The notes under the pieces were generated by a model. The model was not told the DNA's origin, did no database searches, and saw only the letters and a list, made by a program, of their open reading frames with translations. 64,000 nucleotides of DNA from Branchiostoma floridae (taxonomy: Eukaryota; Chordata; Leptocardii; Amphioxiformes; Branchiostomatidae), in NCBI RefSeq assembly GCF_000003815.2, contig NC_049994.1:16685280-16749279 (forward strand), in the 5' to 3' direction. Position 1 is the stretch's first letter; each line of letters begins with the position of its first letter. The position numbers were made by a program, and so were the translations under genes. Positions 44,301 to 53,620 of the stretch are shown in pieces.

Positions 44301-47300
44301 GAACCAGAGAGTCCAAGTCTTCACCCTGCAGGGAACGTTTGTGAGAGAGTTCCCAACAGTGGTGCCAGGTGGACAGAAGATTGATCCACAAGACTTAGCC
44401 ACGGATGGGGAGGGGAACCTGTGGGTGGTGGGGAGGGCAGAGAATGATGAGTTTGCTGTGCAGTACACCAAACAGGGTAGGGTGCTGAGGAAGTTTGACC
44501 TACAGTACACCATGCGGTGGAGAGGAGTTGCCATGGACACCAGGAGGAACCACATCCTCATCACACAAACCACAGGAGACTGGCCCAAGAGACACGGTGA
44601 AATACAGGTGTTCTGGCCCGACGGCACACTTGTGAGAACTGTGGGTCAGCAGCAGGGGATGGAGTATCCTTGTTACATCACTGTGGACGGGGAAGGGAAC
44701 ATTCTCGTGTCCGATTGTGAGAACCACCACGTCTACATCTACAGTGAGGAGGGCAAGTTTCTATTCAAGTTTGGAGGTGAGGGAAATGATGAGGGTCAGC
44801 TGAAGGGACCCCACGGCATCTGTACCGACGGGCGCGGGAACATCGTTGTGGCGGACATGTTCAACAGCCGCGTGGAGATGTTTGACAAGACAGGCAGATT
44901 CCTCAAGCACATCACCGCCGACCAATGGGGGCCTGAAGCCGTTGCCATGGCAACACAGGGGAAGCTGGTGGTGACTAATTATGCAAATGACACAGTCACC
45001 ATTTTTCCCAACTCCTGACTCCATGCAGGAATTGTAACATACTAGTTGTAGTATTTTTGCACTTTGCCAAAACAACATAATAACATCTATAATAACAGAA
45101 TTATTAAGGAATTATTATCAAAGACTTTTATTAGAATCTTTAAGAAAGAACTTGACAGAATTCTAGTATTTATGATTAAGGAATTTCAAAGACATATGAT
45201 TGTAATGTGTAAATGCAACCTTCAAAATAATTATTGGTTTACCGCAAGTCTGTTTACTTATTTACTTACTTTGGCCGAGCTCCCGCTCAAACTTTAAACA
45301 GACTTTAATTTAAGACTTTGGTGAACTTAAAGTCTGTTTTGCACTTACATAAACAATTGAAAAAGTTCTGTTTGTACAAACTGTGGTGTGATAGCAAAGT
45401 AACAACAGTGAACAACTCCTCCAAAATGTATACCTTAACCCACATGCACATAACAAAGACTTGTATGTATGTATGTACGTGCTGGCCCCATGTGAGATCG
45501 TTTGGTGCGATCGGCAGCACGTTGGTCTCAGGCCAAAGAGGTCCTGCGTTCAAATCCTGCCGTGTCACCAATCTTGTGCCAAAGACACAGCATTAAAACA
45601 AACAAAAAAATACAAAAAAAACAACAACAACTGACATACTAAAACACTGACTTCTAAATGGAGTACTAGTATATGACTTACCGAATGACATGAAAGGTGC
45701 CACTATCCAGAGCTCATTGCCACTGACAAAGGTGCAGTGATAGGGGAGGATGTGCCCATGATGGAACAGCCTGGTCATGTGGATCTCGTGCTGGTAGAAA
45801 CACAGGATGGGAATACATATCATGTATTATAATAAACTTGATATGTTATATACATGTCTGTTGTCTTATACCAGAAATTCCCTCAATGGCAAATGGACTT
45901 GCATGGGTTTTTTTACGTGCATACCAGGTGACCTACCAACTAAAACATTGAAATATTTCAGAACTGTAGAGGCATCCTCATTAGATGACTTTAAGATGTA
46001 CAACTGAAAGCTAGGTGACAGGTTGTTCAGTGCCGTGCTGCGTGCCTGTGAAGTTAGTGTGTTACACTGAAGGGTGGTTATACCAATTATGAAGATACAG
46101 ATATGGAAGCTGGTGCATTACACTGAAAGGCAGTTATACCCCATAAACAGCTACAGATACTTCAATCTATTTTCCCGGGAAGATAATTTCATTTTGTTAT
46201 CAACACCCTTATTAAAAAGTATTAGGTAATCAGACAAAGTACATATAAGCCAATACCTGCAGTCCGGTGTAGATGTCATAGTCCAGGCTGAAGTGGTCCA
46301 GGTTGGTCCTGCGGATGGACACGAAGGTGTCGGTGGGGCGGTGTTTGGCCAGGAACACGGACGTCGCACCCTTACAGGCCACCGCTGTCGTGGAAAGGAA
46401 CACAGCAATGTTTTGAGAAAGAAGTAAACAAAATATAAAAAAATGCTGAACTTTTCCACTCTTGTACTAGTTGTTGTTCTAAAGTGTGTATCAAAGCGGC
46501 TGTGATGAGAAATACAATTCAAACCATAAGTAGGTCTGGTGGCTTTTGAGACATGGTCGTATGCTGCAGCAAGCATCATACGAGAGAATTGTCACACGAG
46601 AATGTAACTGATGAACACACGTGAGAACTGACGACAGTGGTGGCGGCAGCAAACACATGCGAGATCACACAAGACTTTCCTGCCCAGTCACATGTGCGAA
46701 CTTGTGAGAGGGGAAGCCAGAACTCAGATCTCGATACGCCATCCGCCACCCCAACAACAGACTTTTGAATGAACTCTACTCATATCGTGACTGTTGTTAC
46801 CCTGGTCAGCATTTCGCTCTTTTAACTGTGAAGCTGTGTTCCTATTCAGGTCAGGAACTATCTAGTTTAAACTTATGCTGAACGAACTGCGAACATATTT
46901 TAATCTCCTCTCGAGGAGTGTATGCTCATTGTGCTTGTTCCACGTTGCACGATTATCCTTACTCGTTCACCATGTTTATCTTGTTACGTTTCCGCCTAGC
47001 TTCATTACTAGGCCATTGACATCTCGTGATGATACGCCTGAAACATTACTTTGGAACTGTGAATTAAAGATGTCAAGCGCCAAGAATCTACGCGTCTCAT
47101 TGAGTAGGGACAATTTTGTAGGAAGGACTAACCTTGCTGTAGGTCAGATTTCCCTCCAGTCTCTGACTGTCAGACAATCCGACTAACAGTTGGGCTGGTA
47201 CCTCAGTTTATAGTATATACAGAATACAATGGGTTTTACTTTATATAGAATATGTATACACATAATTTTCTATAAACATACCAATCCGAACTATGATATG

Positions 47301-48895
47301 GTAGTACTGGGGTTCATGTTGATATTCCGTCATGTTGCACCAGGGGCAGGAGGCAGGTATAACCTCAGATGGGGACAGGGCAGGGCTGGGGCTGGTGTGA
47401 TCTGACTCTGCCGGGGCCTGGAGAGAGAAAAAGAGAGGAGGCTGTAACAAACAGAGTTGGTGTCAGGAAGGGCATCTGGCCGTGAAACCCTGATTCAAAC
47501 CATTCAAGTTGATATGTTTTTGCCTGATCTCTTGGAGGTGAAAAATCAGACCTGAACTTATGTCTCTCAATGTCCTTGCAAGACGGGGAAAAACAGATGC
47601 TGATTTGGAGAGAGAAAAAGAGATGTTTTTTTTTCTTATCTGGTATTACATTTAAAGTAAGTCAATCAGAGATGGCAGACTTCACCCCTTACCAAATTAA
47701 TACTGATTTGCAACTATTCCAGTTCCATATACAATAAACACAACCATGTTTGGTAATGCTGCTTCACAACAATGCTACAATCACATACACACAAACATTG
47801 ACAAACAAACAGAAACAAAAATCAATCTATAAAACAATCAACCAATCAATCTCTGAAACAACCAATCAATCAATCAATCAGTTTATCAATCTAGCAAGCT
47901 AGCAATTAATCAAGTAATTAAATAAGTAATCAACCAATCAGCCAAACAATCCTTATTCATCAACAGGCAACAGAATACAGATGTTCAAAACTGAATTATC
48001 TTGGTTTTATGAATATTTGCAATATCCCCAAAACTGAACCATTCCATTTACTACAATGATACACAAATTAAATCATGTAGTAAGAATGCCAAATAGCAGC
48101 TACTCAAGCTAATATATAGTGACATAGTAACAACATTCACATGAAAGTTCATCTGTTCATTAATTCAGGCCTTAAGGTCATTTCAACTTGAGAAGGGTCA
48201 GTGGTAATAAGAACTTTTCTTTGTGTAGAATGTTTACTACTATATGATAACATTAATCACACAAGAAAATTTTATGATTACAAACACATGCCAGCAGATT
48301 ATCTTTTGTGATTACCATCAACAACAAGGCTCACTTGGACCAACAATAGAGCAGAGTTCAGGGATAAACAAGTCCACTAGCCCTATTGTCCAGGGCAAGT
48401 GAAAGTGCTGTTCGGGCAAGTGCATGTCCTACACCACTTGTCCGATCGGGCAAGTAAGATTTTTCCATTGATTTTAGTGCAATTTTGATATACAAATGTA
48501 CTTGTTACTTTTTACAGTAATGACATCAAGCAATTGTCTACAGAGAATTCCATTGCTGGAAGTGAAAATGCATATACTAGTAACAGTGACATTTGAATTT
48601 TGGGCAAGTGAAAAATTGGTTCGGGCAAGTACATTTTTTATGTGCTTGCCCGATAGGACAAGTGGATTTTAGAAAACTTGTTCAACCCTGGAGTTGTGTA
48701 GTAGCTTTTGGCTTCAAGACTGTAACATTTTCTTACGAGAAAAATTAGAAAAGGTATATAATACGTATTATCATGTAAGTATCTCTTAGAAAAACAATCC
48801 TTTACCAGAGGGATTGTGCTTGCAGACTGGATGGGTGAAGCCTGGACGGTGTCCGGTGGTGAGATCCCAACTCGTGCTCTGGAGACACACGAACA
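32369..48895 (-). CDS. STRAD: STRAD, STE20-related pseudokinase adaptor of LKB1
   Basis: Eleven coding exons (5' to 3'): 48895-48806, 47417-47282, 46384-46257, 45790-45682, 37293-37170, 36643-36560, 35988-35904, 35379-35275, 34793-34524, 33604-33523 and 32448-32369. All phases agree, giving 431 codons, the length of human STRADA. The kinase-like fold has the family's degenerate motifs: VAIK-type lysine replaced (FVSIRRTNL), HRS for HRD (GYVHRSVK), GLR for DFG (LTGLRHS), then [35 protein letters not shown] and [10 protein letters not shown]. It ends in WDF, the MO25/CAB39-binding tail (WEF in human). STRAD with MO25 activates and exports LKB1 to the cytoplasm. Exon 7 exists in four copies. The N-terminus is unresolved: the first listed exon has no ATG, the first in-frame Met is MTEYQHEP in the second, and an upstream exon near 49.7 kb is likely. 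Confidence 0.93.
32483..32694. mobile_element. MITE of the TTCGCGG family, copy 2
   Basis: Starts tactgtaaatgcagaaatgt and ends gcgaatttaaatgcatgtacagta, with inner words ccgcgaaattaaatccccgcg. It lies in the last STRAD intron, about 35 bases from the terminal exon. Confidence 0.8.
33715..33830 (+). repeat. tRNA-derived SINE-like fragment
   Basis: The words cctgggttcaaatcccgaca, tcccgttgacgttgtgccct and aaaaggcactttacat resemble the SINE piece at 22145. It is followed at 33860-33920 by a reversed tRNA-like stretch (aattgaaccccaac). Located in a STRAD intron. Confidence 0.5.
33945..34500 (-). repeat. Tandem copies of the 3' end of STRAD exon 9
   Basis: Four units of about 130-155 bp (starting near 33945, 34078, 34216 and 34373) repeat the last ~100 bases of exon 9 (encoding [11 protein letters not shown] on the minus strand), its donor (acag/gtac) and some intron. 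They lie immediately downstream of the real exon (34793-34524). The copies carry small deletions and no full exon, so they are decoy donor sites rather than usable exons. Confidence 0.88.
35904..36643 (-). repeat. STRAD exon 7 in four tandem copies next to exon 6
   Basis: The 85-nt exon encoding [14 protein letters not shown] and [12 protein letters not shown] occurs at 35904-35988, 36127-36211, 36299-36383 and 36471-36555. It is separated by short-unit repeats of ccatctacagtacccccctc. Each copy keeps a donor (acag/gtac or acag/gtaag) and an identical tgtag/atggg acceptor. Copy 4 lies only 4 bases (gtag) from the end of exon 6 (36560), so exon 6 cannot splice to it; copies 1-3 can be used. 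Entry phase 2 and exit phase 0 forbid joining two copies, so use would be mutually exclusive. Confidence 0.85.
37439..37830. mobile_element. MITE, GCCTGGGTACCAT family, copy 3 (reverse)
   Basis: Left end agcttgggtgccatctagaa, right end ctggatggtacccaggct, inner words tatacagtcacttctctgc and catatgtttgtttcggctac. Longer than copies 1 and 2. Located in the 8.4-kb STRAD intron. Confidence 0.65.
38109..38320. mobile_element. MITE of the TTCGCGG family, copy 3
   Basis: Starts tactgtaaatacatttaagt and ends acatttctgcatttacagta. It ends 133 bases before the first Met of the TRIM gene at 38453, so it lies in or next to its promoter region. Confidence 0.8.
38453..40414 (+). CDS. TRIM-NHL protein (RING E3 ligase), copy 1
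   Basis: Intronless, 653 codons. RING finger C3HC4 at about residues 37-76 ([20 protein letters not shown]), B-box type 2 at about 125-156 ([23 protein letters not shown]), and a coiled coil at about 165-290. A low-complexity linker follows with PIPSAP/PIPVAP hexapeptides (about 325-360), then NHL beta-propeller repeats (about 385-650; [36 protein letters not shown]). Family members (TRIM2/3/32/71 types) act as ubiquitin ligases or RNA-binding repressors; which applies is unknown. No filamin domain is seen. The true start may be the second Met, 38510, in aaaATGGCGGC, which matches the start of the neighbour copy. It lies inside a STRAD intron on the opposite strand. Polyadenylation signals aataaa are at 40542 and 40686. 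Confidence 0.95.
   Translation: MENKSLKCKMPNMICLENKMAAAHLSLAEGIREELTCSICLELFTRPKVLPCGHTFCQDCLQDLASRQVPLQCPCCRRQVRLPPHGQGVAGLPDSHIIANMCGRLRQQTSLSGETREQPQSGNRCSFHPSTVLKLYCKQCQVPVCEQCLEEAHDDHRTTTIKKAAQQRISTVQTLMKEGRNIMESYLSFLRSLREEEKALNETKRQTDNSIIQAYNQMMQKLTDRKNHLLSETGGKHKKNLDRIQTEKDRVLLDVNELFAACDRAEQELQQGWVEFLSQQTTLTEVVGKYRRKAAPTPVQTQPAVFRPTDTPVPVLGHVEVQSLPMTPIPSAPEPIPSAPAPILAAPAPIPVAPASSNDAVGYRGHHHGNQSQGGHQPQKVTFGGLGSGPGQFDCPRGVTVSDKGEMFVADCGNQRIQVFTLQGTYVRQVPTFMSGKEKIYPHDVTMDGEGNLWMVGIIDINNDEFAVQYNRQGEVLRKFHLEKTGWSRGVSVDTRRNHILITQTTGDWSHPHGIVLVFRPDGTLVRTVGKQQGMEYPWYITVSGEGNILVSDWDNHRVYVFNEDGKFLFKFGFEGSAEGQLYNPQGICTDRAGNIIVADSGNRRVEMFDKKGKFLKHITSDMKKPLAVSMATQGQLVVIDIQENIVNIFQNI
40729..42849. 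mobile_element. 2.1-kb element with TACAGTCAAACCTG termini
   Basis: Left end tacagtcaaacctgtctata and right end gctaatacaggtttgactgta are inverted and match the 180-bp MITE at 12289. Both ends carry the ggccact and aggtggcc words of that family. It lies between the two TRIM genes. No transposase frame is visible. A second inverted-repeat element (41226-42457) is nested inside. Confidence 0.65.
41226..42457. mobile_element. Nested element with TAAGGCCACACCAATTTAATT termini
   Basis: Left end taaggccataccaatttaat followed by tgttggttctcgga and a poly-A run. The right end is the inverse, aaccaacgaattaaattggt followed by gtggcctaa, preceded by a poly-T run. It is 1.2 kb with no recognised protein. 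The frames at 41560-41796, 41888-42079 and 42097-42375 show no transposase motif. A solo terminus of the same family occurs near 16905-16925. Confidence 0.65.
43204..45018 (+). CDS. TRIM-NHL protein (RING E3 ligase), copy 2
   Basis: Intronless, 604 codons, closely similar to the gene at 38453 along its whole length and in the ~80 bases upstream (cctg.gtaatacatg, aaaacacctgc.attca), so the pair arose by tandem duplication. RING at about residues 28-67 ([20 protein letters not shown]), B-box 2 at about 116-147 ([18 protein letters not shown]), coiled coil about 155-270, a shorter proline-alanine linker ([14 protein letters not shown]), and NHL repeats about 335-600 ([36 protein letters not shown]). 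A start at 43234 (aacATGGCGGC) is as likely as 43204. The main differences from copy 1 are deletions in the coiled coil and linker. Predicted ubiquitin ligase; substrate unknown. Confidence 0.95.
   Translation: MVDVISLHNNMAAAHLSLGEEICEELSCSICLELFTRPKVLPCQHTFCQDCLQHHAGWGVPLQCPICRRKIRLPPQGVAGLPDSYIVAHLCERLQQQATLSEETTEEPQSGNRCSSHPSEEFKVYCKQCQIPICEQCLEEAHNGHGTTTIKKAAQERRDEAKALIAEGRDILEGYCSFIRGLRETEKTLHEEKQQTDNRIIQACNTLLSEVEHNHRKNLERVHNKRESVLADVNELSAACDRAEQEMEKREDHFLSQESNLTEVVGKYRGKAAPTPVQTQPAVFQPVLGHVTVQFLPSAPIPAAHAPIPAAHAAGGTGHHHGNQRREEHRDQRVTFGGEGSGIGQFDYPAGLTVSDEGDIFVTDRGNQRVQVFTLQGTFVREFPTVVPGGQKIDPQDLATDGEGNLWVVGRAENDEFAVQYTKQGRVLRKFDLQYTMRWRGVAMDTRRNHILITQTTGDWPKRHGEIQVFWPDGTLVRTVGQQQGMEYPCYITVDGEGNILVSDCENHHVYIYSEEGKFLFKFGGEGNDEGQLKGPHGICTDGRGNIVVADMFNSRVEMFDKTGRFLKHITADQWGPEAVAMATQGKLVVTNYANDTVTIFPNS
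45020..45680. other. Noncoding stretch with SINE-like piece
   Basis: AT-rich sequence, then at about 45485-45595 a tRNA-like piece (gcagcacgttggtctcaggc, cctgcgttcaaatcctgccg, ccaaagacacagcatta) followed by an A-rich tail (45596-45632). The A-tail supports a retroposed SINE in plus orientation. Confidence 0.5.
46385..47281. other. STRAD intron, no nested gene supported
   Basis: Contains the frame 46875-47186 (103 codons) with no recognised domain and no splice support. Copies of the ctgtatctg/agccggtataacc dispersed repeat lie in neighbouring introns (35108-35160, 35620-35690, 46030-46160 reversed, 49205-49260). Confidence 0.35.
48360..48690. mobile_element. MITE-like element with GGGCAAGT motifs
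   Basis: Left end cagggataaacaagtccact and right end ggattttagaaaacttgttcaaccctg are imperfect inverted termini. Several gggcaagt and cacttgtcc/cttgcccgat words form internal inverted repeats. No flanking duplication could be confirmed. In STRAD intron 2. Confidence 0.5.
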
Positions 48896-49619
48896 CTGAA
48901 CACAGAAATACATGTTATGTTCTACTACTAGGGAAGTTTATTCTAGTAATGCAGAAAAAGAGTGATCGTTTCACCCCGATGCTGATTCTTTTCTGAATAA
49001 ACGAAATAAACGAAAAAGTAATCTCTGTATCTTGTCTAGTTGTAGAGATAGGGTTGGATTTGAGTATACCTGGATGTCTAACCTTCATAAATACAACAGG
49101 CACAAATAGTTAGACTATAATAAGCTCAACTCTTTCTCATTTCAAAACTTGATTCGACGTGTAGAAAAAGTAGTACCATCTTAGTGCATAACCTTGTTTG
49201 CACACTATCTGTATCTGTTTCTCTATAGCCAGTATAACCACCCTTTGGCGTAACACACAAAGATAACAGTTGTTCTATTCTCCTGTCAACATTTACACCT
49301 AGTCAACGAAGACATTGGAATATGTACAGAAGCAATTAGAACGCCCCCCCCCCCCCCATCTTATTTAGCAAGGCATTTAATTTTAAAATTCTGATGGTAT
49401 AATAAAACGCCTGAAACTTTAATCACTCGTTCCTTAGCGTAGGGACACTTCACAAGGTAGAAATACGTCTAATAAGATTCCTAGACGCAGATTTTCAACC
49501 AGAATATGAAACCTAGAAGTTTATAATTCATCTAACGTCGTGCTGATTCGTAAAAAATTATGATTTCCTGGATCCACGCCCCCCTCCCCACATGTTTAGG
49601 ACGAGAAAACACCGCACTT

Positions 49620-50172
49620 ACCAACACTGACATCGACTCTGGCGCCAACAAGGCGAGAAACTACTCCGTTTTTAAACAGATCTACTACCGGAGGGATGCT
49701 TGGGTGGAAAGACTGAAAAGGTTTTCAGCAATTTAGTAATGTTTGTGGGCAAAACTTCTCTTGTTCTATCCAGCCACCGCCATCTTGAAGTTTGGAGACG
49801 AGTCCATTATTGATTTGGGGGAATATCTGTTATCTATGCGGTGTAAGAAAAATGATTCAGTGACATTCTAGCTAAGCGAGACCAAAAAGGGTTACAACAA
49901 ATAATTTTAGTGACAATTGGTAGTGAATAAACTGGATGGATAGCTCTCGTTACGTTTGTATTCTTATTGCCGGTAAGAAAACAAAATCGTATATGCCAAA
50001 ACATTTCATACCAGTCGAAAAGAACCTCTAGCGAGATTATTACAAACTGCAGAAAAGTCTAGCAGGCGCAGTTCTAGAATGCTGGATTCTTAGGAACCGT
50101 TTCCAAGGTGTTTGTTCGAATGCAACACTTGTAATCAGGTTACAGAGTCCAGACAAGGAGAACTACGTCGCC
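49620..50172. promoter_or_regulatory. Putative divergent promoter of STRAD (-) and the 50.17-kb gene (+)
   Basis: On the minus strand, a likely noncoding first STRAD exon ends at about 49623 with the donor tgttg/gtaagt and includes caagATGGCGG (49782-49793 region). This word matches the YY1-type element common just downstream of transcription starts, and it opens a 6-codon upstream frame. On the plus strand the next gene's ATG is at 50173. The two presumed transcription starts are therefore within about 350 bases, head to head. No TATA box was recognised. Start sites are inferred. Confidence 0.4.
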
Positions 50173-50696
50173 ATGGCCGGTCTTCTTGGCGTCGAAACGT
50201 AAGTAGCATCATTGAGAAAATAAATGTTCCCAAAGTTTTGAGAACTTTGATCAAGAAATAAGATGCCAAGGAATGTTTCTCTTTCAAAGTTCTTCTTCCT
50301 TTCCAGTCGATCTCGAGCTCAGATTGGGGACGTAACTATGACATTTTTTCGGTCGCTGAAATTGGATCATATGACTTTGCTACGTATACCACTCGCATAT
50401 TTAACTAAGCAAATATTGGCACCCTCTAACCTGCCTTTGAAAAGTGTGTTGGGTTCTTTAACGTGCAAGGGTTCTACACTGATCTTGTCGTTTGCTTCTT
50501 TTGCGTTGTTAGCTCAGAAAATGCCGCCCAACAGTCCATCTCGAGGCCTTCAATGGTCTCCAGGCAGAGCCGAGATGAACAGAGGAGTTCTCACAGGTCC
50601 AGGAAGAGAGGCGGGGCGTCCGGAATCAGCGGACTCTACAAGGACGACAAGGACATCGACGTCGACTCGGAGAAGGAACCCATTGCATGCTGCCCG
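50173..50696 (+). CDS. 5' exons of an unidentified gene
   Basis: Exon 1 (50173-50198) starts at cgccATGGCC, a good initiation context, and ends gaaac/gtaagt. Exon 2 (50513-50696) begins after gttgttag and ends ctgcccg/gtaggt. Phase 2 is shared, giving MAGLLGVETSENAAQQ, then a Ser/Arg-rich region (SRQSRDEQRSSHRSRKRGG) and an acidic stretch (KDDKDIDVDSEKEPIACCP). The exit phase is 0. I do not recognise the protein and could not find the following exons, which may lie beyond repeats or outside the window. The polar N-terminus followed by a Cys-Cys pair is all that can be described. Confidence 0.4.
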
Positions 50697-51077
50697 GTAG
50701 GTCAAACGTCTGGATATGAGACACATCTTATTTTGAAAATCGGGATCCGGAATTGTAAATTGCTGCATTTACAGCCGTAGGTGCTAGGTGACGCTCATGC
50801 GTCACTGATTCAAGAAGAACGCCAAGGAAAAGAACCATGTCAACTTGTCATACTAGTACTCAATCATGATATATAATGTAAAGTAGCAGTTTTCTTGAAG
50901 GCATTACCACTCCAAATTCGTCAAGCAAAATACCATAAATCATTTATGTTTTGCGGTAAGAAAACAACACCGGACATAGGATAACAACAAAAGTTACCAG
51001 AGAAAAGTTAATCTACAATCAGGTATGTAGGATACAGCTTGGGGTATTATTACCACATATTGTGCGTCGTGTTAGTG

Positions 51078-51261
51078 TAATCTCCAAGCAGATCCTACGG
51101 TAGCATATAAGATAGCATCAAAAGCTGCCAGAGGAGTGAAGCCGGCTTAGGAGTGTGTTTTGCTACATAGCAAATGTGCACCTCTTGGCTAACTGTACTC
51201 CTTGGCCAGTTTGGTACTACATTGTGTATCTTATGCCATTGCAGGATCTGCTTGGAGATTA
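51078..51261. mobile_element. MITE (TCCAAGCAGATCC family) with 9-bp target duplication, copy 2
   Basis: Begins taatctccaagcagatccta and ends ttgcaggatctgcttggagatta. Flanking 9-mers gtgttagtg (51069-51077) and atgttagtg (51262-51270) agree at 8 of 9 bases. The inner word gtgaagccggcttaggagtg is shared with the copy at 9973. Confidence 0.85.
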
Positions 51262-51667
51262 ATGTTAGTGGGCAGTCTTTTAGCTGCCCACCCTCTTACA
51301 TCTGCTTAGAGATAAAAGAAAATCCCCATGACCGAAACAGAGGGTCTTTCTCAGCCCTGAGGCCGCGAGTGACCTCTCCAGGGACAAGCTGAAGGTCACA
51401 GGGGTCACTCGGGTTAAAAGGGAGCAAAGAACCAACACAAGTTCATCCGGAAAGCAGTACAGAACCGCCAGAAGGTCACAGAACTCCATCTTGGGTCAAT
51501 TGAATAAAGCCTAAAGGCAAACTTTCAACATTGCCTTAACTTGAAAGTTCATCCCTGTTGCTATACGTCATTCTGAACATTATCATTTTGTTGCACTTTG
51601 GAACCAGAGAATGTGGCTATGTGCTTTGTATATAATCTTTGAATCCAAACCAAAAGCCCATTCATAG

Positions 51668-51852
51668 TACTCTCCCAAGCAGAGGTTCGGTCCAACTGTT
51701 TTTGATGTTCTTTTACTTAGCCGTTTTTGTCCGGCTTTCTATTTTGTGCCGCGGGGCGTGAAGAAAACGTTAACGGTACAAAATAGAAAGTCAGAAAGAA
51801 AACTAAACAACACGTCAAAAACAGTCGGAGCCGAACCTCTGCTTGGAGAGTA
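51668..51852. mobile_element. Foldback MITE (CTCTCCAAGCAGAGG family) with 9-bp target duplication
   Basis: Long inverted arms: tactctcccaagcagaggtt and cgaacctctgcttggagagta, with ctttctattttgt and acaaaatagaaag inside. Flanking 9-mers cattcatag (51659-51667) and cattcataa (51853-51861) agree at 8 of 9. Confidence 0.85.
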
Positions 51853-52234
51853 CATTCATAATTTGTTTCATTCATAGTTTGTCTGCTTTTTTTTTATAAA
51901 TGTAGGGACTTTCTTCAACGACAATCGTATACGTAAGTAGCCCAGAAGTTTGGTTCCGATTACAACAAAGCACTTGGTTATTTGTCGGACGCCGCTTCGA
52001 ATTAGTCTTAATTGGGAGACGAGACTTTCTTTTATCTGAAGATTAAGACTAATCTTGGTTTAAAACCGAGCACGTGTCTTACAGATACACCAAGCTCAAC
52101 TGCACTGTACGTAATGAAGTCCACATTTTCGGAGTCGTCTCGGGTCAACATCCTCCAATTTCCGGACTTTCTCAAGATAGAAATCTAACTTTCAACACAA
52201 TCAATCCAAGAGCAAGGGTCACTTTAAAGACACA

Positions 52235-52450
52235 TACAACACCACGGTATCTCCACTCTACTTTCGCGGTGGTTTTATGTTCGGGGTTTCCGCAGTGGCC
52301 GCTTCACCGCGAACTTAAAACCACCGCGAACATTTTTCCATGGCAGCAAAATACTACAGTGCATGGCGCTACCACGAACTTAAAACCACCGCGAAAATGT
52401 CTTTTTCCGTTACCGCGAAATTAAAACCTCGCCAACTTAAATGCGTTTAC
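52235..52450. mobile_element. MITE of the TTCGCGG family, copy 4
   Basis: Contains ctttcgcggtggttttatgt, accgcgaacttaaaacc, ccaccgcgaaaatgtctttt and ttaccgcgaaattaaaacc. The left terminus is eroded; the right end is cttaaatgcgtttac. Confidence 0.75.
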
Positions 52451-53500
52451 TTACATATAAATACATATATGGAATCCGAAGGTCAATGGTAAAATCATAA
52501 TTCACATTAGCTCTGCAGCATCGGCTATGGCTAAATAGTTCTATTTATATACATAGAAATATCGTTTTATTCTATTCTAATCTATTCTATTTCTACTCAT
52601 CTGATGGGTTCATCAGTAAGATAATGTATTACCTTTAATGCGTCGATGAAGGTCACACACCTAGGTAATAAAATATTCCAAATAGCGACTGGATCCATAT
52701 GATTTTTGAAACGGTCGGACGTTTCAAGTTGCACCTGCTATCGTTCGTCAGTGACACTGATAATGGATCCGATGCTATCTGAAAATCATACCTGTTATTT
52801 GGCTATTGTGTATTCAGAAAGAATTTGACTGACAGAGAGAGAGATAGAATTCAGAAACACACTCCTGGCCACTGTGTAATTAACGACCAACCCCTTCAAC
52901 TTCCCAGAAGTGTGGCGCGTGATGTAAGCCGTGTTGTTCCGGAGAGGCATTGCCCCTGACGCGACCCTCTTGCAGAAGTTGTTTTAAACTCCGCGTTGTT
53001 CCGCCATTTTCCTTGGCGCCACACCGTCAAGGTTAACTACTACACCACTGCCAAGGCCGGCCTCTCTGTGCCGGGCCATTCTTCTTCCTCTGATCGGCCC
53101 CACATGTGTAGTGTGCAAACAGATGTAAGGGGTTCTTTCCGGTGTTTTACCTCCATGAAACATGGTAGTATGGAGGTATTGTTTTTTTGGTGTGTGTGTG
53201 CCTGTGAGTCTACAGGTGTGTGTGCGCGCGCGTGTTCCAGAACATTTTGGTTCAGCACAACCTAATTAGACCATCTGGATGGATTGTGACGATATTTGGT
53301 TTGTGGGTAAGTCTTAGGAATATAGAGGTCAAGGCCGAATATGTGCCTCCTGGCGGCTTTCCTTGGTACTGCAGCAGAACTTTCGGGTTTCGCATCTTTC
53401 GTTCCTATTTTCGGCGACATCTCCACTGCGAATTCATGACACTGTACAACAGCTTTCCGTTTACGGAAACACAAACTTAATTTCCGTAGGCCTCAAGGAA
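52451..53500. other. Noncoding stretch
   Basis: No gene recognised. Minor purine-pyrimidine runs ((tg)n and (cg)n near 53190-53235). The word ccgccattttccttggcgcc at about 52999 could be a promoter-type element but has no associated reading frame. Confidence 0.3.
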
Positions 53501-53620
53501 CATGTGCGGTCTTCGCACGAGTTCCGCTGCTCCAGGAAACGGCGGTCCCTTGTCAGCAGATGGACCTGGTAGATAAATGTTTGCCTGTGAACTCCGCAAG
53601 ATTTACACGATTATTCGAGG
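53500..53620. repeat. Duplicated ~115-bp segment, left copy
   Basis: Shares cttgtcagcagatgga, agataaatgtttgcctgtga, ca.gtgcgg and gcaagatttacac/atg words with 54378-54505. Both copies are ordered identically, so this is a diverged direct duplication about 870 bp apart. Confidence 0.7.

Noticed and set aside
46875-47186. 103-codon plus-strand frame inside a STRAD intron
   Set aside because: No family motif, no splice support, ordinary length for chance in this composition.
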